Source of the DNA: Philopedon plagiatum
Taxonomy: Eukaryota > Arthropoda > Insecta > Coleoptera > Curculionidae
NCBI GenBank assembly: GCA_963971165.1
Contig: OZ020191.1
Location: 18,905,160-18,969,159, forward strand
Direction: 5' to 3'
Length of the DNA stretch: 64,000 nt
A program made the position numbers and the translations under genes. Positions 23,786 through 36,083 of the stretch are shown one piece after another. The notes beneath the pieces are model-generated. The model was not told where the DNA came from. It did no database searches and worked only from the letters and a program-made list of their open reading frames with translations. Within the stretch, counting starts at the first letter, position 1; each line of letters begins with the position of its first letter.

Positions 23786-24039
23786 ATTCTTGACCTCTGG
23801 GAAGACTAAGACAGAATTTTCCTTTTTGAAGATGTTTTGACTATATTCGGAAAATTTAGGATCTAAACATTTCGGTTCTATGATTGATTTTTGCTTAAAT
23901 ACTGTTTAAGTATGTTTTACAAGGTTCCAAACACAGTTGTTTAAGAAATTTTTATCGACTTCGATAACACCATCGTAGTTTATACATATGGGGCGAATCA
24001 CCTCAGATATCCCAGCGCAACGCGCGAGCCTGAAAACAT

Positions 24040-24415
24040 CCCATTTAAACTCATGTTTTCGCAATAAAAAAAGCCATTAAAAAAATATCCGAAATGGATT
24101 TTTTCCTCAGCTTTCCGATGGTCTAATTTGTTCTTTTAAATTCCTGCTCCTTTACCTTAAAAAACACTAAACGTGCTGTATCTCAAAAAACGCCATTTTT
24201 ATCTCATATTTCGATCTTAGCGTATTAAAAAAAAGATAAAACTGGCGTTTTTGAGATATAGCGTATTTAGTGTTTTTTTTTTTTAGGTTAAGGAGGCGGA
24301 ATTGTGAAAAACAAATATCAACATCGGAAAGCTAAGGAAAAAATACCTACCGAAAACTATGTTTCAAATCTTTTTAATGGCATTTTCATTGCGAGATCAT
24401 GACTTTAAAATGGCA
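24040..24415. repeat. Foldback repeat, arms ~170 bases
   Basis: The left arm (GCCATTAAAAAAAT, CAGCTTTCCGATG, AAAACACTAAACGTGCTGTA, TCTCAAAAAACGCCATTTTT) returns in inverse at the right (TGGCGTTTTTGAGATATAGC, AGTGTTTTTTTT, CATCGGAAAGCTAAGG, TTTTTAATGGC). The short loop lies near 24,215-24,240. The ends blend into TTTAAA...CATGA-type sequence. No coding. Confidence 0.75.
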
Positions 24416-24419
24416 CCAA

Positions 24420-25055
24420 TTCTCAAAGTTTATGGATCAAGTCATTTCAGGAAAAACTAAAGCTCACTTAAAATTTCACTACAACACGTATATTCCTACC
24501 TGCCAGAAACGTTACACACAAAACACTACGCCTTCACAAATCTTTAAGTCATCAATGAACGACGGCACGTGCTCGGGCTCTAAATTTTATCACTACGCCT
24601 ACGCAATGGAAATAATTTACTAAAAATTCATTATCACAAAAGATAATGATGTACGGGTATATTTTATTATTTCTTGGTCATATGCGTTTAGCCTGTGATA
24701 TTTAGGATTGCAGATATTAACCTACAGTAATTACGTTATTTTATTATAGTTTATTATTCTGCAAATATGCCACATAATTGAAAGCCTGGCAACAGCCGTT
24801 GTTAAAAAGTAGGTGGGTGACCATATAGTCGGCCAGATTAAGAGCAACTCTGGAATCTCTGATCCCTCTAAAAGTATCTCGTCCTCATTTGTAAATCGAT
24901 TAATGCGATAAAAAAGAAGCACAGATTGTGTTACACGGTGGTTCTTCCAAACGTATTGCGGTCTTTTCAAATAGTGAGAAGTGCTAATTACTGTACATTC
25001 ACACGTTCAATGCGGCACCAGTCTACAGTCAACAATAGGTTCTAAAATGTGTGTA
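24420..25055. other. No feature recognised
   Basis: Two small frames (24,399-24,623 plus; 24,731-24,970 minus) have no motif that I know and no supporting context. Confidence 0.4.
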
Positions 25056-25057
25056 AA

Positions 25058-25292
25058 GTGAGATAAATTGGTCACAGGTAATTTCGTGACAATTTGTATT
25101 TAAATTATTGTGAACATAGCTGTTTCTTTCATTGCTTTAAATTTGTGCAGTGCATTGCTGAGGGATTCCTTAGCAATGCACAGCAGATTTTTTATGTAAT
25201 AAAAGCAGTACCTAGGTATATTTACGATAATTAAAATAAAAATTGTCACTAAATTACCTGTACCACCAATACATCTCATCTTACCCTACCAG
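25058..25292. repeat. Small foldback MITE with central hairpin
   Basis: AAGTGAGATAAATTGGTCAC, AGGTAATTTCGTGACAATTT on the left pairs with AAATTGTCACTAAATTACCT on the right. The centre is a tight hairpin of GTGCATTGCTGAGG against CCTTAGCAATGCAC near 25,150-25,185. Confidence 0.75.
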
Positions 25293-25660
25293 TCACGTGA
25301 CTCATATGCATCTGCGAAAGGTCATGCTCATTGCGACGCCGACGGTTGGGTTACCACACACATGATTTTGATTTTCGCATACTTATATTTTTGCGTATAG
25401 TGGCCTAAGAGTACAAAATGTTTGTTATTACTAACATATGTATTTAGCTATATGAATAAAAAAATATATTTAATAAATATGAATTATTTACCTTTTACTC
25501 ATCCATATTTGTTAAAGCTAAGTTAACAAAAAATCCAAGTAGTTTCTCAAATACTCGTTAGTGTATTTTATATTGTTCCTAATTAAGCTTAAACCACCTA
25601 AATATATAATATTTCGAAAATCAGTAAAGAGGCCAAAAATCGAGCTTATCCCCCACCCTT
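25293..25660. other. No feature recognised
   Basis: AT-rich DNA between two repeat elements. Confidence 0.45.
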
Positions 25661-25664
25661 TTAA

Positions 25665-25888
25665 AGAAATGACAATTCAAGTATGCATTTTTCACAAATA
25701 AAAGACTAAATTCAGTTAAGCAAGATATAAATGATCTAGAAAGCAAGCAAATTGCAGAAATAAAGTATAATTCATAAGATGTTAATGACGACTTATTAAC
25801 AGCGACAGGACGAAACCTGATCAACTACATATACTTAGGATTTAAACTTAAACTGGTCATAAGTCCTAAACATTTTTAGTGAATCCCG
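25665..25888 (+). repeat. CCAGATTC-type MITE, 5'-truncated
   Basis: Carries the 3' half: GCAAATTGCAG, ATTCATAAGATGTTAATGAC, GACTTATTAACAGCGACAGG, CTGATCAACT and TTTTTAGTGAATCC. Confidence 0.65.
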
Positions 25889-25899
25889 ATGTAAAACTT

Positions 25900-26259
25900 C
25901 AGATTGACTAAAATGGTTTAAGATTTAGTACTGGTTTAAATTAAGATCTTCTAGTTAATCAGATATGTTTTGACATGTTTTTATCCTGACATTGTTAATA
26001 AGTCGTCACTAAAAACTTATGAACTATTCTGATATTTGAGCGATTTGCTTGGTTTCCAAATGATTTTCCTCTTGGAACGGGTTGCTAGAATGAATTCAGT
26101 GCTATTATTTTACGTACTAAAATTTCCCTTTTCCTTATAAATTTGCCAAGAACCTCAGAAACAAATTCATAGTATAAAACTCAGTTGTCTTATTATTACA
26201 CTTGTCGGTTTAAAACTTTTGGTTGTCAAATTAGACCGGACTAGTGTTGGAGAATCTGG
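25900..26259 (-). mobile_element. CCAGATTC-type MITE, full length, inverted
   Basis: Runs from CAGATTGACTAAAATGG to AGTGTTGGAGAATCTGG. It contains the whole family in reverse (AGTACTGGTTTAAATTAAGA, ATTAATAAGTCGTCAC in slightly altered form, GCGATTTGCTTGGTTTCC, CCCTTTTCCTTATAAATTTG, TTAGACCGGACTAG). It stands tail to tail with the copy at 25,665-25,888, only ~11 bases apart. Confidence 0.8.
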
Positions 26260-26264
26260 CCGAG

Positions 26265-27180
26265 TGTTTTCAGTACGTTTATGACAATTTTATTTTATCT
26301 AATTCATGTACTCCCTCCTGTTTTTTGTAAGTTTTCTAAAAAGAAATATATATTTTATAATTTTACTTATGTTTTCATGTCTTAATTTAAATTCCCGGTA
26401 ATGACGAAACAACAAAAAAAGCAGGTTTGTTTTATTCGCGTATAAATTAAAACCATCTTAGGCTAGAAGATTTGCCTGTTTTCAAGTTTTCCTTTGAAAA
26501 GTAGAAGGCTGGCTGGATTCCATTGAAAGCGCCAAGAAGAGTGAATCATTTTACTTTACAAAATATTCACGTTCAAACTTGGAATTTATTAAAATATTTG
26601 TAATTAACTATCTATGTAATGAACACGCATACTTGATTCCTATCTATAGGCATTTCCTTAAAAAGGTCCCATTGATGATAGTTAGGACTCTGTTTAGATA
26701 TTTACTTTTTATTAATACCTATTATAGCAAATTCAGATCTATAAAAAAAACGTTAATGCAAGTGATACAAGTACTGAAAGAGCTTTTTAATTAACATTCA
26801 GTCTACAAATTTCTCTTAAACAGATTCTTTGAAATGAAATAATAATAAACTGGATTAGATCAAATATGAAAAGAAATTTAAGTCTAGCGGAACAAAATTG
26901 TTTCTTAGATCTGCGTTTCGAGCCCCATAATTTTTTTTCTAGACCGACCCTTTTAAATCTTAAAAATTATACATCTGACCTAATCACACAAGGCAAAGTT
27001 TGTTTTACACCCAGGAAATTTCAGAACCTTTTCTTGGTGTTTAGACGGTGGACTTTTAGCAAATACAAATGACAAATTAATGTCAATCAAATTTTGCAGA
27101 ACAATATTCCCAGTTAACTTGATGAAATTTGAGAATGTAGAGATATTTTTCTGACAAATTAGCTCATAACTACTGCGCAA
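26265..27180. other. No feature recognised
   Basis: Small frames near 26,579-26,794 and 26,866-27,072 are low-complexity and unsupported. Confidence 0.45.
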
Positions 27181-27181
27181 A

Positions 27182-27650
27182 AATTAGTTTTCCAAAATGT
27201 TTTTGTCACTGCAGTGTTTCTCTCCTAAATAGACAAGTGTGCTTAGATTTGTTCAGATGTTCTCAGATAAATTGGTGTGAACTTATAACTAGTTCGAAAA
27301 ATTAGATTTCTAAAATATTGTTTGTCAACCCAGTATTTCTACTCTTCTTACTAGACAGGTTTGTGCCGATTTTCTCAGGTTTTCTCAGACAGAACTTGGT
27401 GTGAATTTAAAAAATAATGCGCATAAATTAGTTTTCTTAAATATTATTTGTCAAAATTGTCAATTTCTACTCTCCTTACTAGACTGGTTTGTACACATTT
27501 GCTAAAGCTTTCTCAGACAATTTCGTCTGAACTCAAATACTAATACGCAATACTAGTTTTCTAAAATGCTATTTGTCAATACCTTCCTTTTAGTCTCCTA
27601 AATAGACAGGTTTGTGTAGATTTGTTCAGGTTTTTTCAAAGCGATGGCAT
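27182..27650 (+). repeat. Four-unit tandem repeat, ~120-125 bases each
   Basis: Units begin near 27,183, 27,302, 27,427 and 27,551. Each carries ANTAGTTTTCTAAAAT, TTGTCAA, CTACTCT or CTCTCCT, TAGACAGGTTTGTG, GATTTGTTCAGG and TTTCTCAGA...GGTGTGAA. They are strongly diverged, so the array is old. Confidence 0.75.
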
Positions 27651-27863
27651 GATTTCGCAGTGTATATCCGTGTTTGTTTACTTCTTTGCTCTCTCTACAC
27701 TGGCCCAGATGTTACCAATTATTATTTTGTGAATAGTTGTTGGTTCCTATTTTGTACAACGAAAGTACCGTTTTGAAAAAATCACACCATTAATTAATTC
27801 GTTACTTACACTGAGTAAGATTTGTAGCGACTAAAGTCAGCCTATGTTAAGTCCGATAGTATA

Positions 27864-29110
27864 AGGTATTTTTAAAAAAATCAATCAATTTAGGTTTATG
27901 GACAGGTGATTCTATGTGGAAAAATAATTGTAGTAGTTCTACAGAAGAAATTTGGAAATCTCGATATTTTCCGAGTTACAGCTGCTCAAAGTTTTATTTT
28001 TAATTTTTTAATACTTTTTTTGTCATATTGAATTTAATCTTTCATATATTACATTGACATTTTGTGCACAAACTAAGTTTAGTGGACTCTATAATCCTGA
28101 GATAAAAGTACTTCACTGCATCCCGCTAGAGGGCACTCTACCTAAAACTCAAAATTTATTTTTCTCCTAATTTTTTATTTTGACATATATTGCAAAAATC
28201 GTTTTAAAGGCAATAAAAAACATAACAAATAATGTATGATTCATTTGAGTCGATAGACCTCACCATTTAGTCTCAAATCGGCATGTTTTTAGAACAAATT
28301 TTCCAAGTACATCGACAAATTAAGTCGTACTGCTTTAAATTTTAAAAAATTTAGCATTGAATAATAATAACTAAGTCAATTGGTCAATTAGTAATACCAA
28401 TTATCATTTTTCTATTTCAATCAAATTTTTAACAACGAAACTTTAATAAAAAGGAACAAAAAAAATTAAAATTTGATTCAAATAAAAAAAATTGTAATTC
28501 TTATTATTAATTTGCCAGATGACACATTTATTACTATCCAATGCCATATATTATTAAATTTAAAGCACTACTACTTAAGTTGTCGGTGTAAACTAATCGA
28601 CATAAGTTAAGGTTATTGTGGTTCCTCTGAGAAAAAAAAAGTTCAGAAAAAGTTGGCATACGTCTATGTTTCCTCATCATTTCTAGAAATAAAACGCATT
28701 TATTCAACTTAACAATGTTTAGTACCAGAATTTACCAATATGTTTCTCTAATATGTAAACAAAACAGAAAATATCAAATAGCATCTTTATTCTTGCAATA
28801 TCTGCCAAAATTAAACGACAAAAATAAATTTTCAGTTTTAGGTAAAGTGCCCTCTAGCGGCAAAGTATACTTCTACCTCGGGATTATAGAGTCCGCTAAA
28901 CTTAGTTTGTGTGCAAAATTTTAATGCAATACATGAAAGATGAAAGATTACTTCATAGCATGACACAAAAGTATTAAAAAAATTAAACTTACACAGTTAT
29001 AACTCGGAAAATACTGAGATTTCCAAATTTCTTTTACAGAACCACTACAATTATTTTTCCATGTAGAATCATCTCTAAGTTTCCTAATGCATTTTTCGAA
29101 CGACACCCTG
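27864..29110. mobile_element. 1.2 kb palindromic mariner-type MITE
   Basis: Right terminus CGAACGACACCCTG followed by TA is a typical mariner-type end; the left terminus is worn. Inverted arms of ~330 bases share ATTCTANRTGGAAAAATAAT, GAAATTTGGAAATCTC, TTTCCGAGTTA, CACAAACTAAGTTTAG, GACTCTATAATCC and GCTAGAGGGCACT. A further, weaker palindrome occupies 28,310-28,610. The 69-residue frame at 28,715-28,924 is inside the arm and not a gene. Confidence 0.8.
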
Positions 29111-29112
29111 TA

Positions 29113-32100
29113 TAAAAACAATGACTTTCCAGTATAGACATAAAAAACACATATACATCAAAGATACAAAAATTTTATTTTGTAATTTTCCTATTAAGGT
29201 GCGCCCCGCAAAAGCGACGTATCTGTCAAATTATTGCGGCGCGCGGTTTTGATAGAAAAAGAGCAAAATAAAATTTTAATCGACTAAACGAACTACATAC
29301 ATGTCATTTTTATGTACCTACCTACACCGGCAAGTCATTGTCTTTCATAGCAAATATCTGAACAAGAACAATAACAAAATAATAGAGACGGGAGCTGCTC
29401 ACTCCTCAACAAACTAGCTATTAAAGGTAATATCGGAATTCAAAAATAAATATTATGACTAACTGATTCCAAAAAATTCACACAACGAATTTTAAAAAGA
29501 CGCTTCCGAACATTAGCTACAACCGATAAATCAATAGATAATACTCCGAAAACAGGGGCATTAAACAAAAAACAAGCAGGTATACAACCATCCCTAAATT
29601 GATCAATAACGGTTACTGACAACCAGATTATAGGTCATCAAGAGGCTTCCTTAGGGTGGGTCTGTGTCTCAGTCTCCTGGTGCAAGCCCAAATGGAGCAA
29701 GTTACCCCAGGGGGTCTCGTTGGCTTTGTATTCGGACAGAGATGAGTTGAAAGAATGCATTCCAGTATTAGTCTAGAATTTCTGTTCTGTTATAACAGCA
29801 ACTAAGACTGCATATTTTTCTTTATTCTTCAGTGAGCGAACTCTAAACGATATTTACTGGATTGTTTTGTTAATTCAAGCCTTTTACACAGAATTGCTGG
29901 TTATTTTTATTGCATATAACATTCAGTGAATACAATAATTTACCGTATGTTTTATGGTACCATCTGATTTAAGAGAAAATTGTAATCTAAATTATTTCAA
30001 AAACTGAATCTTCGAAAGTATCCTTTCTCGAAAATACATTTTGTCTCTAACAGTTTAAAAATGTTGCAAAAAAGGCGAAAAGAGATTTTAAGCAAACCTA
30101 AACAAATCTTAGCAAACCTGCATATATACAGGGAGGTTAAGAAAATTAATTCAAGTATCTAATTTGAACGCAACATTATTAAAAATTAGTTTTTTAGATA
30201 TTTGTAATTTTTTTGCTCTTTGCCGTACACCACTGACTATCTATTATTTTAACCATGGATTTATTAGGACTGGATACGGGATGAGTTCACATTCTTTGAA
30301 GCCAAAACAAACCATTCTAAACGATACTGTAAACACAATTTGTAAACATTGGCCACATCTTATTTTACCTTGTATTTTTGTACAAAAATACGTTAGAAGC
30401 ATCACAAGATTTACTAAAAGTAATAAAAGCCCCAAAATATTTTATTTTTCTGCTAAATAGTAATAAATTTAAGTTAAAAAGGATTTATTATTTATAGGTT
30501 ATGTTATGTTAGGTTATTTCTAAAGGCGATTATTTAAAGTCGCTCTGAGTCATTTATAAATCTATATAAATCTATACGTCGCACTTTTTCTTTTCTAGTT
30601 CATTAGACAAAGACGTACTTGTAACCGAGAGTTCCCAGACGTTTTTCCTAAGCACCCAGCAGACAACAACACTTCTGAGCTCCAACACTCCAATGCTATT
30701 TTATCTCTTTCTACTACCATTCTTGATTCAATTACGTAGTAATTCGTAGTCTTGTCTATGTTCGTAGTTCGTAAACTGCCCTCTCAAGAGAATAACAAAC
30801 AACAAAATATTTATATTATATAAGGCTTCACGTTCGATACGCTCACAGTATACGGATATCGAATCCATATTATAATAGATCCATGATTTTAACGCTTAGA
30901 ACTATTACCCTGCAACTATCTGAGGAAAAATTTTATCTCTCTAGTATAGGTATGTTACGTTAGATCAGTGTGTTTATTTTTTAGGAAAAATTTTTACCAT
31001 CGCTTTTATAAGAAAACCATGTTAATTAAAAATTAAACATTAAAATAAATATCATATGTCTATGTCCTACCGCTAAGGCCTAAACTTTAACAGTAGTATT
31101 TAGTTATGACTTACCTTCTTTTTGTAAAGGCTCATTGAAATAAGCGGTGTCATAATTATTACCTAAAAAAATACAACACTGATGTTGGTAACGAAACATA
31201 CCCACTAGATAGTTTAAATTTTTGTAAGGTAAGCAGATTGTTGTGAGGTAACAGTCAAATCAGAAATTTGCCGTAATTTTTTGATGCTAAAGAACCTCTC
31301 TCAAAAAAAATTCTTAATATTTAAACAAATCAGGGGTTACCCTTGATTTATTATCAATTTTTATTTTCAGTTTCTCGCTCCATTAATAGTCAATCATGAC
31401 GTATAATTTATTTTTTATAGGTTTTAAAGCATGCATTAACTTTTATTAGGAATACATTTTTTTTTAAATTAGTAATAAAAAAGTTTTCTACTTGTTTCAA
31501 ACCTCTTTTGACCACACTGTATATGGCCCCAAATTCAAGATAGATTACACTCGGCCATTAGACCAAAACTATGTTATTCTATGCTTATGCATTCTGAAGA
31601 AATTATATTTTAAAAACTGTTTATTCGAAACACTTTTTCGAAAAATCACAAAATGGATTTTCGAAAAGAATATTTTCAAAAAATTTTCTTAGGTTCCAGT
31701 ATTTTCATAAATAAGCTTAGATAAATCCACTTACCAAAAGTAAAAAAAAAATTAAAAATTTTAGGGTTTATAGAATTAAGAAATCAGTACATTTTTTAAA
31801 ATAAAAGTGGAAAATCTAAGTTTATTTCTCACTGACTGAAAAAAATAAAAAGAAAAACACACGCATCATATAAATAACATAGTATATAGACAACAGCCTT
31901 TTATATTATCTTGAAACGTAGAAAAAAATATGATCCAGAAAAATTATCTGTGCCAAGATAATGGACCAAAGACAAATTGTCCTGCCAGAAAATTTTTTCT
32001 TTGTGGGATATGGAGTGTGCTCAAGTTTGTTGAAAAAAAGAAACTGTTACTGTTAGATACGAGGTTTTTAAATTGTCAGGTAGCAATTTATCACCTAAGA

Positions 32101-33395
32101 GTCTTAGGCTAGAGTAATATTTAGGGCCCATTAGTAATATTATGTTTTTTACCACTATTGTTGCTTCGTTATTTGCTATGACGAAAAACAATAACTTTTC
32201 AGTGTGGACTCATAATAAAGACATATTAATTAAAGAAATCAAAATCGTATTTTATACTTTTTCTTTGAGACCGCCTGGCGCAAAAAATCGACAGACCTAT
32301 CGCGCAGTTCGAAAGGAGAAGTGCAAAACAAAAATTTGATTTCTTTAATGAATTAGAGGTCACTTTTGTATCTACACAAAAAAGTTATAAGCCTTTTTTA
32401 GCAAATAACCGAGAAACGAAAATGTTAGAAGAAATAAAATAGTAGTGAGTACTGACTATGGGCGTTTTATTATTAGTTATAATTTATTAATATTAAATGA
32501 ATGCCAATTTTTTTGTGTATGATACATACCGCATTTTTTAACACCAGTTTCTTTATACATATTATTATTGTAAAATTTCTTTAATAAGGAATTCGAATGT
32601 ATTTTTTACAGCATACGTTATTCAAAAAAATCAATACAAACCCAAAAATTTTTCCACTAAATAATGTTAATAAATTTTATATTCAGGAACGTAGGTAGTC
32701 ACTCTTTTGTTTTACATGGCAAACTTCAGCGCGTATGAGTTATTTTGAGTTCTGTTTTAAAATTATTACAGAATAAATGTGTTCAATCGGCATCCAGTGT
32801 TTGTTTAGTTTGTAATCGCCTACCGATCGGATGCAAGTCTTTTTTGACAGACTCGTTTGACAGATGCAAAGGAGCGGATGTTGTTCTTGTAAGATTCATG
32901 GACTTCGTAATGGTTTATTTTCAGGTTAATAGAGAAAGACGCGGCATGTATGCTGTATGTAACTGTCAACCGCTCAAAAGAATTTAAATACAAAGGACTT
33001 GGAACACTGCCTGTCATTAAAATTTAATTTGTTTTTTGTACTTATTAGAAATTGTATTTTTGATCGGTTACTATTTTTACTACTAGTAATTTTTTTAAGT
33101 TACTTGATAACATGCTATTTTTAGTGGGAGAGTAATATTTAAAAAACTATTTAACGTTATGCAGTATTTACCAGAAACTTTGACCTACTTTTTACTGTTT
33201 TGTTGTTAAAACATTTAATTAATTAATTTTGCGCCATTTCACTATTCATAAATCGTCACTAAAGGCTCACCAGTTATTCTAGCCGAGGCATCGAGACTTC
33301 ACTTAAGGTGGTTTTTTTCTTATTATAAAATTTTGACCTGTCAACCCAACCCAACCCAACCTGACTTATGAACTCACAATTTCAAAACTTAAACA
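29113..33395. other. Long stretch without a recognised feature
   Basis: AT-rich DNA in which I see no gene. GC-rich islets occur near 29,198-29,255 (GCGCCCCGC, GCGGCGCGCGG) and 32,815-32,960. Open frames at 30,164-30,460 (98 residues) and 32,745-32,987 (80 residues) show no motif. A short CCCAA run at ~33,343-33,360 precedes the MITE at 33.4 kb. Confidence 0.4.
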
Positions 33396-33396
33396 G

Positions 33397-33754
33397 CCAG
33401 ATTCTCCAATGCTAGTCCGGTCTAATTTGACAATCAAAAGTTTTAAACTGACAAGTGTAAGAATAAGACAACTAAGTTTTATTCTATGAACTTATTTCTG
33501 AGCTTTTTCGCAAAATTTATCAGGAAAAGGACAATTTTAGTACGTACTTTCAACAATAATAGAACCAAATTCATTACAGCAACTCGTTCCAAGTTGAAAA
33601 TCATTTGGAAACCAAGTAAATCGCTGAAATATCACAATAATTCATAAGTTTTTAATGACAAGAACAGGACAAAATCCTGTCAAAACATAACTGATCGACT
33701 ATAAGAGCTTAATATAAACCTGTACTAAAGCTTAAACTTTCTTAGTGAATCTGG
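33397..33754 (+). mobile_element. CCAGATTC-type MITE, best-preserved full copy
   Basis: A 358-base element starting CCAGATTCTCCAATGCTAGT and ending CTTTCTTAGTGAATCTGG, giving a clean 8-base terminal inverted repeat. Internal blocks are GGTCTAATTTGACAATC, GACAAGTGTAAGAATAAGAC, TTTATCAGGAAAAGGACAAT, GGAAACCAAGTAAATCGCTG and CTGATCGACTATAAGAGC. No coding. Use this copy as the family reference. Confidence 0.85.
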
Positions 33755-34420
33755 ACGAAAGATTTTAACCATAGAGAAAATATATAATAGAGAAATAATG
33801 TCATTTGCGAATGTGGCAAATTTACCAAGCTGAATCCGTAAACACAGACGGTCTTCTGCGGGCTTGCGCCTTGTCGAACGTTTGCCTTGTGATAGACAGG
33901 ACCGTACTTCAAAATTTATTTCACATGACGTGAATCTTTTATCGAGTAATAAATGCTAAATATATTACTTGTAATTATTCTTTGTATTAATGATAAAAAT
34001 GTAACCATAAGTGAGATTTTAACAAAAATTGTATAGTTTGTTGGCTTAAATCTGAGTTTTCTTGCTATACAAAACTGTCGATAATTCCTCGAAAATAGGT
34101 CAGTTTATACATATACTTTCTTTAATGCCCCCCCTCTTAATTTTTTAAACGTTTCATTTACAAAATTGAAAGTTGAAATAAAATATAAACATAGTATTCT
34201 AAACAATAGAAATAAAATATGCAACTGTTTTAAGAAGTAAAATAGTAAATAAAAAATTTACCAAAACTATGTGTATATTTTATTGGATTGGCATCCCACC
34301 CTGTATAATTATTGAACAAACCAAGTTCTATGGTAAGATGTAAATATTTTTACACCTATTTACAGTGTGTGCACTTGATACTTTGGTGAAAGGCGCTACT
34401 TACTTACGGCCCCATGTCAA
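33755..34420. other. No feature recognised
   Basis: A mariner-like end (CCACCCTGTA, ~34,298-34,308) is visible without a partner. Otherwise AT-rich. Confidence 0.4.
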
Positions 34421-34421
34421 T

Positions 34422-34871
34422 CTAATCCACTGATATCTTAGCGATCCTTTGGCGAAAGCGCTTTTTTCTTTCGCCATCCCTTTTAAAATACTCCCCTCTA
34501 CCCTAATCCACTAGTATTTTTAGTGCACCTTTGACGAAAGCGCAAATATGCCTTTTGGACACTCACCCTTCTAATCCACTGATATCCTAGCGATCCTTTG
34601 GCGAAAGCGCTTTTTTCTTTCGCCATCCCTTTTGAAATACTCCCCTCTACCCTAATCCACTAGTATTTTTAGTGCCCTCATTGGCGAAAGCGCAAATATG
34701 CCTTTTGGACACTCACCCTTCTAATCCACTGATATCCTAGCGATCCTTTGGCGAAAGCGCTTTTTTCTTACGCCATCCCTTTTAAAATACTCCACTCGAC
34801 CCTAATCCACTAGTATTTTTAGTGCCCCTTTGGCGAAAGCGCAAATATGCCTTTTGGACACTCACCCTTAT
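34422..34871 (+). repeat. Three-unit tandem repeat of ~150 bases with internal dyads
   Basis: Units start at 34,422, 34,571 and 34,721 with CTAATCCACTGATATC. Each holds two related halves: CTTTGGCGAAAGCGCTTTTT followed by CTTTCGCCATCCC, which can pair as GGCGAAAG/CTTTCGCC, and CTAATCCACTAGTATTTTTA with GGCGAAAGCGCAAATATG. Identity among units is high, so the duplication is recent. A weaker half-unit precedes the first (GTGAAAGGCGC). Confidence 0.92.
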
Positions 34872-35520
34872 GCAATATAGGGAAAGGAGGCATTGACACT
34901 ATATATGACCTTCTTACACCATCTTACCTCTTATACAATGCCCCTAATACACACACACCCCATCAATGCCTTTCTGACACCTTGGCCCCACTCATGTCAC
35001 TGATAACTATTTCTACTTCTCTGTGTGTGTATTCACTTCAACACCGGAGTGCATTGAAGATAAATTATATTTTTTACCTACTATTCTTTCACATATTGAT
35101 ATAATTTAAATTTGGAATTAAACTATTTGTATTTATGCACTAATTGTAAGAAATAGACTACAAAATAATTCCTTATACTTAAAAGTTTGATACATAATTG
35201 GCGAAACATATGAAATGTCTTTAAGACTTTGTAAAGAATATTTTTGTATCGATATAACAAGCTTCAGAGGTTCGCAAATATGCGCCACCCCAACCAAAAA
35301 TACCATAACATAAAAATGACTGATATTTTTTCGGCCCGGTTCTGATCGCCGAGTTGCGTCATCGAGTTCAACAACCACTTTTGCGAGACGTCCCGAGTGC
35401 GCATGCCTCGAGAGGACCGTCGTTTAAAAATCTGACTGGCGCCCAATGCGTACAAACGCACTTTTTCGCCCATACATTGGACGGATTCAGCGGTGTCGCG
35501 AATACGTTGTGATGGTCTAA
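34872..35520. other. No recognised gene; GC-richer islet
   Basis: 35,320-35,510 is GC-richer (CGAGACGTCCCGAG, CTCGAGAGGACCGTCG). Overlapping minus-strand frames there (35,133-35,378; 35,264-35,473) contradict each other and show no motif. Confidence 0.35.
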
Positions 35521-36083
35521 ATATATCTGTGGCAGGAAGTTAAAAGGGTATAACTCCGATTTTGTTACTTTTCAGGAGAGGCAAAAATTATTATTCTTAT
35601 ATAAATCATTGCTTTATGTTATTAAACAAACCGCTTCTTGTCAGAGTTTGTGCAGTAAGCTTTAGTAGTAAACTAATATTTAAACACATTTTTGTTTGAC
35701 TTCCTATTTCCAAGAAAAAAGAGTTTTTACAGAAAAATTGTAGTAATATCTTTATATAATTCAATAGAACAATCTGTAAAAAGGGCACAAGTAGACATAA
35801 AATCAAATATGAATAGATGTAAAGGCAGTATAAAGGGCATATTTGCACATATGCCCTTGTGTCAAAACAATATAAATCCTTTAATGTAGAAACTTTGTCA
35901 TAACTGGACTTAATCATTTACTTTCCGATATACCTTTTTCTTTAATTATTAGTGTCGGCAATTTTACTTTTTAAGGGATTTAAGTTGATTTTGAAAAATA
36001 AACACGTTTTATCAAATACTTTTATATTTAAAAGTGTTAAACAATATACAGTGGTAGCCAAGTGGTACACTAAGACACAATAT

